A DNA stretch of 64,000 nt, from NCBI RefSeq assembly GCF_965216805.1, contig NZ_CBDCGN010000002.1, positions 1,178,001-1,242,000 on the forward strand, written 5' to 3'. The DNA is from Panacagrimonas sp965216805. Lineage in GTDB: Bacteria > Pseudomonadota > Gammaproteobacteria > Nevskiales > Nevskiaceae. A model generated the notes under the pieces. It did no database searches. It saw only the letters and a program-made list of their open reading frames with translations, and was not told the origin of the DNA. A program made the translations under genes and the position numbers. Positions 57,390-64,000 of this stretch are shown here, in pieces; within the stretch, counting starts at the first letter, position 1, and the number at the start of each line of letters is the position of its first letter.

Positions 57390-57962
57390 TTACTGCGCGT
57401 CCAGCACGCTGGCCTTGTTGATCACCACGGTCTTGACCGGCACGTCGCGGCCGAACGGCGGCGCATTGCCGGTGGGCGTGTTGGCGATCTGCTCCACCAC
57501 GTCCATGCCCTCGACCACCTTGCCGAACACCGCATAGCCCCAGCCGTCCTGGCCCGGGTAGTCGAGAAAGTCGTTGTCGCCGTGATTGATGAAGAACTGG
57601 CTGCTCGCCGAATGCGGCGCACTGGTGCGCGCCATGGCGACGCTGCCGCGCTCGTTCTTGAGGCCGTTGGCAGCTTCGTTCTTGATCGCCGCGCGGGTGT
57701 CGCGCTCCTTCATCGACGCATCGTAGCCGCCACCCTGGATCATGAAGCCCTTGATCACGCGGTGAAACACCAGGCCGTCGTAATGGCCGTCCCGCACGTA
57801 CTGGGTGAAGTTGGCCACCGTATCGGGAGCCTTGGCAGCATCCAGTTGCAGGACCACATCGCCCATGCTGGTTTCTAGTTTGACGCGGGGGCTGGATTCA
57901 GCGTTTGCAGACGACATGACCACTCCAAGGCTAAGGGACAGGAACAGCATCAAGTGACGCAT
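57390..57962 (-). CDS. Periplasmic cyclophilin-type peptidyl-prolyl isomerase
   Basis: A 190-aa PpiA-like protein. A signal peptide (LMLFLSLSLGVVMSSANA) is followed by a cyclophilin domain with FHRVIKGFMIQGG, AMARTSAPHSASSQFFIN and GYAVFGKVVEGMDVV. It isomerises X-Pro bonds in the periplasm. The ATG at 57962 is chosen because it yields the signal peptide; longer frames upstream overlap dusA. Confidence 0.93.
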   Translation of the reverse strand: MRHLMLFLSLSLGVVMSSANAESSPRVKLETSMGDVVLQLDAAKAPDTVANFTQYVRDGHYDGLVFHRVIKGFMIQGGGYDASMKERDTRAAIKNEAANGLKNERGSVAMARTSAPHSASSQFFINHGDNDFLDYPGQDGWGYAVFGKVVEGMDVVEQIANTPTGNAPPFGRDVPVKTVVINKASVLDAQ

Positions 57963-57996
57963 GGAACAAATTCTCCTCAAAACAGTTTTTGACGGC

Positions 57997-59004
57997 TTAC
58001 GCCGCTTCTGACAGATCATCATCGCGTTCGACTTCGGCCAGCGCCTGGCGCAGCACGTCCAGCCCGGCGCCGGCGCGGTGGCCTTTTTCCGACAGCACGC
58101 GACGAAACCCCCGGCCACCGGGCTGGCCACGATACAGGCCGAGGATGTGACGAACGATACGTGCCAGCGGCGTGCCGGCGCGTAGTTCTGCTTCCACAAA
58201 CGGCAGGTAGGCGAGCAGATAATCGGTGCGTTCCAACTCGGGCTCTGCGATGCCGTCGAACAGGGCCGCCTGCAGCTCGGCCAGGACGTAGGGGTTTTCG
58301 TAGGCCTCGCGGCCGATCATCACGCCATCCACCTGGCGAAGGTGTTTCTGGCAATCGGCGACGGTCTTGATGCCACCGTTGATGACGACGGTGAGCTGCG
58401 GATAATCCTGTTTGAGCCGGTACACCATCGGGTAGTCCAGCGGCGGAATCTCGCGGTTCTCCTTGGGCGACAGACCCGACAACCAGGCCTTGCGCGCGTG
58501 CACGACGAACACCTCGCAGCCGGCTGCGGCCACGGTGTCGACGAAACCGCGCAGGAAATCGTAACCCTCCAGGTCGTCAACCCCGAGGCGGTGCTTGACC
58601 GTCACCGGCCGCGACATGGCGCTGCGCATCGCACGCACCGCGCGCGCAACCAGTGGTGCGTCCTTCATCAACACGGCGCCGAAGCAGCCGGTCTGCACGC
58701 GATCGGAAGGACACCCGCAGTTGAGGTTGATCTCGTCGTAGCCGTACTGCTCGCCCAGCTCCGCGCAGCGCGCCAGCGCCTCGGGGTCGGAGCCACCGAG
58801 CTGCAAGGCCACGGGGTGCTCGGCGCCGTCGAAACGCAGATGCCGGTGTACATCGCCATGCAGCAGGGCGCCCGTGGTGACCATCTCCGTAAACAGCCGC
58901 GCATTGCGCGAAAACTGGCGGTGGAACGGGCGGCAGAAACGATCCGTCCACTCCATCATCGGAGCGACGGACAGGCGCCAGGGCTGGTCGGGCTGAGCAG
59001 ACAT
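57997..59004 (-). CDS. dusA: tRNA-dihydrouridine(20/20a) synthase DusA
   Basis: A 335-aa flavoenzyme. SVAPMMEWTDRFCRPFHRQF marks DusA; the catalytic Cys is in NLNCGCPSDRVQ, and VTVKHRLGVDD and VINGGI form the FMN site. It reduces U20/U20a in the tRNA D-loop. The ATG at 59004 is preferred to the adjoining GTG. It is 34 bases upstream of the cyclophilin gene. Confidence 0.95.
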   Translation of the reverse strand: MSAQPDQPWRLSVAPMMEWTDRFCRPFHRQFSRNARLFTEMVTTGALLHGDVHRHLRFDGAEHPVALQLGGSDPEALARCAELGEQYGYDEINLNCGCPSDRVQTGCFGAVLMKDAPLVARAVRAMRSAMSRPVTVKHRLGVDDLEGYDFLRGFVDTVAAAGCEVFVVHARKAWLSGLSPKENREIPPLDYPMVYRLKQDYPQLTVVINGGIKTVADCQKHLRQVDGVMIGREAYENPYVLAELQAALFDGIAEPELERTDYLLAYLPFVEAELRAGTPLARIVRHILGLYRGQPGGRGFRRVLSEKGHRAGAGLDVLRQALAEVERDDDLSEAA

Positions 59005-59099
59005 CACAAGCTGCGGAAGGACGGCAAAAAGGCCGCGTATTCTAGCGATTTAGCCTATGGCCGGCGGGGAGACCGCCAACGCACGCGTTGACCGGACAT

Positions 59100-59942
59100 T
59101 CAAACGCCGGCCCGTACCACCCGCACCAGCCTTGCGCCGGCCCGTACGGGCGAGCCTTTTGGCGCGTCGCCGATCGCCGGGTGCACCACTTCCGCTGACT
59201 TGAAACCCATCTGCTGCAGTTCGGAGCGAGCCTCCAACGCGGAACTGAAATGCAGGTGCACGGCGCCGCGTACGAAGCTCGACAGCAGCTTCAGGAAAGC
59301 CTGAATGAATAGGCCGCGATTATCGCTGGCGACGTGCAGGTCAGACAGATAAAGACCGTGTGGAAAGCCTTGAAGACTGTTGGCGAAGCGCCGCCACATG
59401 CCCAGCACCTGTTTGCGCGGGAAGTAGTTGAGCAGGCCCTCGGTGACGATGGCGGTGCCCTGAGTTCGGTCCAGGGCGGTGGCCAGCGCAGCCAGCGAAT
59501 CGGCGCCACTGTCGGCCAGTGCGTCCAGCGCCACCACGCGGTGGCGTGGTCCCAACAGGTCGGCCCGTTGCAGACGTTTCAGCTTGTAGGCGGCCATGGC
59601 AGGCAGGTCGGCTTCCACGTATTCGATTCGGCTGCCGTGGCGTCGGGTGAAATCCCAGCCGCGCGGCGACAGGCCGGCGGCGATCTCGATGATCTGGGTG
59701 ACTTGGCCGCTTTCGATGGCCTGTTCCAGCCAGGCGTCGATGGCTCGGTGCCGCGCCAGCAGCAGGCCGTCCAGGCTCGGCGTGCCGAGCCGGCGCGACA
59801 CCGCGTTGAACGGGCGCAGCGCAGCGTAAAGCGCGCGCCCTTGCGGCGTCACCAGCGCCTTGTGCGACAGGCCATGGCGATACCAGGTGTAGCCGGTGTA
59901 GTGCGCGGTGGGGCTGATGCGCGCAGGATCGTCAGTGGACAC
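59100..59942 (-). CDS. Tcmp/LCMT-type SAM-dependent methyltransferase
   Basis: A 280-aa O-methyltransferase-like protein. TAHYTGYTWYRHGLS leads into a helical cap. Motif I is the degenerate IIEIAAGLSPRGWDFTRR, typical of the leucine-carboxyl-methyltransferase-like family, followed by YVEADLPAM and TAIVTEGLLNYFPRKQV. Substrate unknown. It starts with a GTG that lies 11 bases inside the end of the serine hydrolase gene, so the two are co-transcribed. Confidence 0.85.
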   Translation of the reverse strand: MSTDDPARISPTAHYTGYTWYRHGLSHKALVTPQGRALYAALRPFNAVSRRLGTPSLDGLLLARHRAIDAWLEQAIESGQVTQIIEIAAGLSPRGWDFTRRHGSRIEYVEADLPAMAAYKLKRLQRADLLGPRHRVVALDALADSGADSLAALATALDRTQGTAIVTEGLLNYFPRKQVLGMWRRFANSLQGFPHGLYLSDLHVASDNRGLFIQAFLKLLSSFVRGAVHLHFSSALEARSELQQMGFKSAEVVHPAIGDAPKGSPVRAGARLVRVVRAGV

Positions 59943-61200
59943 GCCGCTCTCCCTTGACTGGCTTGCAGTGATGCGAGATCGACCATAGCACCCGGCCCAG
60001 GTGCGGCAGGCTTTCGGCGGCCATCGACTTGCCGGTGTTGAGCAGGGCCACGGAAATGTCGCGGTCCGGATCGGCCCAGCACACGATGTTGATGAAGCCC
60101 AGGTGTCCGTAAGCCCGGGCGCAGCGGGTGCCGTAGAGACCGAACGGGCTTTCGCCCAGCACGAAACCGGCAGAGAAGCGCACCGGCACCAGCAGCGTGC
60201 GGTCGATCTGGATCTTGCCGGCGGGCTTGACTGCTTCGGCGACCGTTTGCGGCTGCAACACCTGCGTGCCGTTCCAACGGCCGCCATCGAGCAGCATCTG
60301 GTAGAAGCGGCTGGATTCTTCCGCGGTGGAATGGATGTTGGCGGCCGGGATCACCGACGACAGGAACACCTCTTCATCCGACAACGGCGCCACCTCTTCG
60401 AATGGCATGCCGAGGGCGCGCTTGGCGACCAGGTTGAGCGGAAACACCAGCTTCGGCCCGGTGGAGCGGTTATGCGCCATGTCGGCCTGCGCGTCCGGTG
60501 CCAGGCCATAGCTGAAGTGCTGGCAGCCCAGCGGATCGGCCAGGGTTCCACGCAGCACCTGCGCCAGCGGCTTGCCGGAGACTCTGCGCACCAGTTCGCC
60601 GGTGATGTAGCCGCCGGTGACGGCGTGGTAGGACTGTTGCTGGCCGTGCCCGGAGCCGGGCTTGGACGCGCAGAGCAGGCGGATCACGGTGTCCCAGTCG
60701 GTCAGCAGGGCCGGGTCGACGTCGCGCACGGGCAGCGAGGGAATGCCGGCACGATGCGCCAGCAACTGGCGCAAGGTGGTTTGACCCTTGCCCTGCGCGG
60801 CGTACTCGGGAATGTAGTCGGCGATGCGGTCGTCCAGGCGCAACTTGCCCTGTTCCACCATCTTGTGCGCCAGCATCGCGGTGATGGCCTTGGAGGCCGA
60901 AAACAGGCAGACCGGTGCTTGCGGCGTGAGCAGTCGGCCGTCGGTGGCGTCTTCTCCCGCTGCCCGGCCGCGCAGGTGACCGATGGCGCGGTTCATCACC
61001 AATTGCCCGCGACGGCGGATCGCCAGCTGGATGCCGGGATGTAGGCCGCTGCGGTACATGCCTTCCACCGCGCTCCAGATTTTGCGTACCGCCAGCGGCG
61101 ACAGTTCGGCGTCGCGTGGAGAGCATTCTTCGTGCGGATCGTAGGTAGTGACGGCAGCGAGATCCTGGGGGACTTCCACGAGGTTGCGGCAGCGCGCCAT
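59932..61200 (-). CDS. Beta-lactamase-related serine hydrolase (class C/esterase EstB type)
   Basis: A 422-aa protein. The S-x-x-K motif is FSASKAIT and the Tyr motif is SYHAVTG. A later GHLGFINIV takes the KTG place, as in EstB-like esterases and LACTB-type proteins rather than true beta-lactamases. There is no clear signal peptide, so a cytoplasmic esterase or lactonase is more likely than antibiotic resistance. The ATG at 61200 follows GGAAAACTCCA. It overlaps the downstream methyltransferase gene. Confidence 0.85.
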   Translation of the reverse strand: MARCRNLVEVPQDLAAVTTYDPHEECSPRDAELSPLAVRKIWSAVEGMYRSGLHPGIQLAIRRRGQLVMNRAIGHLRGRAAGEDATDGRLLTPQAPVCLFSASKAITAMLAHKMVEQGKLRLDDRIADYIPEYAAQGKGQTTLRQLLAHRAGIPSLPVRDVDPALLTDWDTVIRLLCASKPGSGHGQQQSYHAVTGGYITGELVRRVSGKPLAQVLRGTLADPLGCQHFSYGLAPDAQADMAHNRSTGPKLVFPLNLVAKRALGMPFEEVAPLSDEEVFLSSVIPAANIHSTAEESSRFYQMLLDGGRWNGTQVLQPQTVAEAVKPAGKIQIDRTLLVPVRFSAGFVLGESPFGLYGTRCARAYGHLGFINIVCWADPDRDISVALLNTGKSMAAESLPHLGRVLWSISHHCKPVKGERRVH

Positions 61201-61362
61201 TGGAGTTTTCCGAAAGGTTGTTGTTTGGCCAGGCATTGGAAGAGGACGTGGCGCTGTGGTCAATGTCCGCGGCGCCAGAGGTGCCGTGCTTCGCGCGTCC
61301 TGCGATACAGTTGGCGCAACACGCCGCAGCGCGTTTGCGGCCACCACGTTGAGGAGAAGCTC

Positions 61363-62136
61363 ATGAGCGCCGTCCTAAAGCCCAGCACTTCGGTGCGCGA
61401 CCAGGTTTCCAGGGAAGAATGGGACCTGCGCGTGGACCTCGCGGCAGCCTATCGCCTGGTCGCCTCCTACGGCTGGGACGACCTGGTCTTCACCCACATC
61501 TCGGCGCGCATCCCCGGCCCCGAACATCACTTCCTGATCAATCCCTACGGCTGGATGTTCGACGAGATCACCGCGTCCTCGTTGGTCAAGATCGATCTGC
61601 AGGGCCGCAAGGTGATGGACTCGCCCTACGACATCAATCCGGCCGGCTTCACCATCCACAGTGCCATCCACGAAGCGCGCGAGGACGTGGTGTGCGTGAT
61701 GCACACGCATTCGATCAACGGCGTGGCGGTGTCGGCACAGAAGGGCGGCCTGCTGCCGCTGTCGCAGACCGCCATCATCGCCGGCGCCTCGCTGGCCTAT
61801 CACGACTACGAAGGCATCGCGCTCTACGAGGACGAAAAGCCCCGTCTGGTGGCCGACCTTGGCGACAAGTGGACGATGATGCTGCGCAACCACGGCCTGC
61901 TGACCATGGGCAAGAACTGCGCGGATGCGTTCATGCGCATGTACTTCCTGGAGGCCGCCTGCATGATCCAGGTGCGCGCCACCAGCAACGGCGGCGAGAT
62001 GCACGCAGTGCCGGGCAAGGTGCTGGAAACCATCGACGAGCAGATCGAAATGGTCACCCGCGGGCAGTTCGGCCTGCTGGCCTGGCCGGGGTTGCTGCGG
62101 CGGCTGGATCGGCGAAATCCGGGATACCGGGACTGA
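61363..62136 (+). CDS. Class II aldolase/adducin family protein
   Basis: A 257-aa protein with the zinc-binding HTHS motif (VCVMHTHSINGVAVS) and a later His in LRNHGLLTMG, plus FTHISARIPG at the N-terminal substrate loop. The family contains sugar-phosphate aldolases, decarboxylases and unassigned members; the substrate is not evident. The start follows GAGGAGAAGCTC. A luciferase-like monooxygenase gene follows 63 bases later on the same strand. Confidence 0.87.
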   Translation: MSAVLKPSTSVRDQVSREEWDLRVDLAAAYRLVASYGWDDLVFTHISARIPGPEHHFLINPYGWMFDEITASSLVKIDLQGRKVMDSPYDINPAGFTIHSAIHEAREDVVCVMHTHSINGVAVSAQKGGLLPLSQTAIIAGASLAYHDYEGIALYEDEKPRLVADLGDKWTMMLRNHGLLTMGKNCADAFMRMYFLEAACMIQVRATSNGGEMHAVPGKVLETIDEQIEMVTRGQFGLLAWPGLLRRLDRRNPGYRD

Positions 62137-62199
62137 GCCCAACGAGTTTCACCGCGAGTCGCCAGACAGGCGGTCGCCCCCCAAAGAGGAGGAGAACCG

Positions 62200-63300
62200 A
62201 TGCAACTGGGTTATTTCACGATGCCCTCGCACCCGCCCGAGCGCCCGCTGCGCGCCGGCCACGAGTGGGACCTGCAGGTCATGCGCTGGCTCGATGAGCT
62301 CGGCTACACCGAGGCCTGGGTCGGCGAGCACCACTGCTCGCCCTGGGAGCCCAACTCCGCGCCCGACCTGCTGCTGGCGCAGGCCTTTGCACAGACCCGC
62401 AACATCCGCCTCGGGCCGGGCGGCTTCCTGCTGCCCTACCACCACCCGGCGGAGCTGGCCAACCGCGTCGCCACGCTCGATCACATCTCCGGCGGCAGGT
62501 TGAATTTCGGAGTCGCCGCCAGTGGCCTGCCCAGCGACTGGCAGATGTTCAAGGTCGACGGCATGTCCGGCGTCAATCGCGACATGACCCGCGAGGCGCT
62601 GGATATCATCCTCAAGCTGTGGTCATCGCCGGAGCCGTTCGAATACAACGGCAAGTATTGGCAGGTGGAGCTGCCGGCGCCGTCGTACCAGCTGCTGCGT
62701 CCACACCTGAGACCCCTTCAGCAGCCGCATCCGCCGATTGCCGTGGCCGGTCTGAGCAAGGGCTCCGACACCCTCAAACTGGCCGGCGAGCGCGGCTTCA
62801 TTCCGATGAGCCTGAATCTCAATCCCGGCTATGTGGCCAGCCACTGGGAGTCGGTGGAGATCGGCGCTGCGCGCAGCGGGCGCACGCCCGATCGGCGCGA
62901 CTGGCGCATCGTGCGCGAGGTGTTCGTGGCCGAAACCGACGAGCTGGCCTGGAAAGGCGCGGTGGGCGGCATGATGGGCCGCACCAGCTCCGAATACCTG
63001 CTGCCGCTGTTCTCGCAGTTCGGCTTTCGCGCCTACATGAAGCACCACGCCGACGTGCCCGACAGCGACGTCACCACCGAGTATCTGGCGCGGCACAACT
63101 GGGTGGTCGGTTCGCCCGCGACGGTGGCCGAGCGCCTGGAGCAGATTCACGAAGAGCTGGGCGGCTTCGGCACCCTGCTGGTGCTGGGCTACGACTACGC
63201 CGACGCCCCCGAGGCCTGGCAGCAGTCGCTGACGCTGCTGGCCAATGAGGTGATGCCGCGACTGCAGCACCTGTCGGCGCCGCTGCCGGTCGCGGCCTGA
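62200..63300 (+). CDS. LLM-class flavin-dependent monooxygenase
   Basis: A 366-aa luciferase-like protein. MQLGYFTMPSHPPER opens a TIM barrel, with GEHHCSPWEPNSAP, RLGPGGFLLPYHHPAELA and DHISGGRLNFGVAASG in family order. It uses reduced flavin from a separate reductase to oxygenate an unknown substrate. AGAGGAGGAGAACC is a strong ribosome site. With the class II aldolase upstream it may form a small catabolic unit. Confidence 0.9.
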   Translation: MQLGYFTMPSHPPERPLRAGHEWDLQVMRWLDELGYTEAWVGEHHCSPWEPNSAPDLLLAQAFAQTRNIRLGPGGFLLPYHHPAELANRVATLDHISGGRLNFGVAASGLPSDWQMFKVDGMSGVNRDMTREALDIILKLWSSPEPFEYNGKYWQVELPAPSYQLLRPHLRPLQQPHPPIAVAGLSKGSDTLKLAGERGFIPMSLNLNPGYVASHWESVEIGAARSGRTPDRRDWRIVREVFVAETDELAWKGAVGGMMGRTSSEYLLPLFSQFGFRAYMKHHADVPDSDVTTEYLARHNWVVGSPATVAERLEQIHEELGGFGTLLVLGYDYADAPEAWQQSLTLLANEVMPRLQHLSAPLPVAA

Positions 63301-63313
63301 GTCGCGGTCTCGC

Positions 63314-64000
63314 TCAGCGGCTTGCCAACGCCACAGCCAGGGCGCCCATGCGCGCGATGCCTGCGCGCAGGGCGTCGTCCCAGGGATGGCCGTAGTTCAG
63401 GCGCAGACAGTGGGTATAGCCGCGCTGCGGCGAGAACATCGGTCCCGGCGACAGCCCGATGCCTTCGGCAGCGGCAAGGCCGTGCAGGCGCAGCGCATCA
63501 ATACCTTGCGGCAGGGTCACCCAGGTGAAGTAGCCGCCCTGCGCTTGCGTGGCCTGCGTGCCGGACGGGAAATGCCGGGTGATCAGATCGAGCATCTGCG
63601 TCTGCTGCTGTTGCAGCACGCGGCGCAGCCGGCGCAGGTGCGCTTCGAAGCCGCTGCGTTGAAGGAAGTCCGCCAGGGCTTCCTGCGACGGCATGCTGGT
63701 GGCCAGGGTAGTGGTCATCTTGAGTCGGCGCACCCGTTCCGAGTAGCGCCCGGCGCTCACCCAGCCGACGCGAAAACCCGGCGCCAGGCATTTGGCAAAG
63801 CCGCCGCAGTGCAGGACCAGCCCCTCGCGGTCGAAGTGCTTGAACGGCTTCTGCGCGGCCTTGCCGAAATACAGCTCGGCATACACATCGTCTTCGATCA
63901 GCGGAATCTGGCGCTCGGCCAGCAGGGCCACGATTTCGCCGCGCTGTGCTTCGGGCACGCTGGCGCCCAGCGGGTTCTGGAAACTGCTCATGAACCAGCA
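63314..64000 (-). CDS. PLP-dependent aminotransferase or MocR-type regulator, partial
   Basis: This is the C-terminal part of a fold-type I aminotransferase-like protein that continues past the window end. Visible are SSFQNPLGASVPEAQR, LIEDDVYAELYF, the PLP lysine in GGFAKCLAPGFRVGWV and the C-terminal GGYFTWVTLP. This style fits the aminotransferase domain of YdcR/MocR-like regulators as well as free enzymes; the missing N-terminus would decide. The in-frame ATG near 63991 is internal, since homologous sequence runs up to it. Confidence 0.85.
   Translation of the reverse strand, partial: CWFMSSFQNPLGASVPEAQRGEIVALLAERQIPLIEDDVYAELYFGKAAQKPFKHFDREGLVLHCGGFAKCLAPGFRVGWVSAGRYSERVRRLKMTTTLATSMPSQEALADFLQRSGFEAHLRRLRRVLQQQQTQMLDLITRHFPSGTQATQAQGGYFTWVTLPQGIDALRLHGLAAAEGIGLSPGPMFSPQRGYTHCLRLNYGHPWDDALRAGIARMGALAVALASR

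Noticed and set aside
59932..61200. Possible beta-lactamase resistance gene
   Set aside because: It has S-x-x-K but no signal peptide and no true KTG motif; the esterase-type subgroup fits better.
1..64000. tRNA, rRNA, CRISPR arrays, transposases, prophage genes
   Set aside because: None was recognised on either strand; the repeats seen are palindromic intergenic elements, not regularly spaced arrays or IS ends.

Overview
The window is high-GC bacterial DNA with dense, mostly operonic genes. It fits a Gammaproteobacterium close to Xanthomonadales/Nevskiales. Supporting features are a FlgJ fused to a muramidase domain, LpxH, a CpxAR/Spy-like envelope stress set, fliS followed by a PilZ-type gene, a Pseudomonas-like PHA locus and REP-type palindromes. 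The genus assignment is inference. I see no tRNA, rRNA, CRISPR array or insertion sequence.

Region 1 (0-9 kb): an aldehyde dehydrogenase and a methyltransferase, then a Rieske oxygenase/reductase pair of the VanAB kind on the minus strand. Divergent from it is a MaoC hydratase - PHA synthase - PHA depolymerase - short Cys-box PhaC-like operon. Region 2 (9-19.5 kb): a LysR regulator divergent from a complete 4-oxalocrotonate branch of catechol meta-cleavage. Its order is ferredoxin, GlcG/HbpS-like, dmpC, dmpE, dmpH, a second Rieske oxygenase, dmpI, dmpF, dmpG, dmpB and an SDR. Catechol would be taken to pyruvate and acetyl-CoA. An ATAC-N7-GTAT operator lies in the divergent gap, and three palindromic repeats sit inside the operon, one of them forming the 3' end of dmpE.

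Region 3 (19.5-23.5 kb): a quorum-sensing block with LuxI, a translationally coupled unknown protein, two LuxR-type receptors and a stand-alone EAL phosphodiesterase. A 20-bp lux-box-like dyad precedes luxI. Region 4 (23.7-36 kb): a four-gene acetophenone/acetone-carboxylase-like operon, a Tat-targeted DUF1329 protein and a 922-aa MalT-type (LAL) LuxR regulator. All three units carry the same upstream dyad TACCC-N4-GGGTA, so they look like one regulon.

Region 5 (36-46 kb): flgGHIJKL, fliC, flaG and fliD, with a FliA-type promoter before fliC. Region 6 (46-54.3 kb) separates fliD from fliS. It holds a Cpx-like two-component system with a Spy-like protein, an orphan LuxR HTH protein, a second Tat-DUF1329 paralogue, an ABM/zinc-ribbon protein, a MocR regulator and a bicupin. 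Region 7 (54.4-64 kb): fliS and a PilZ-like gene, then housekeeping and miscellaneous genes: lpxH, an aminotransferase, a periplasmic cyclophilin, dusA, a methyltransferase, a serine hydrolase, a class II aldolase, a luciferase-like monooxygenase and a partial PLP aminotransferase.

The most promising undescribed material is the LAL-controlled carboxylase/DUF1329 regulon, the DUF1329-ABM-MocR-bicupin block that echoes it, and the LuxI-coupled unknown protein.
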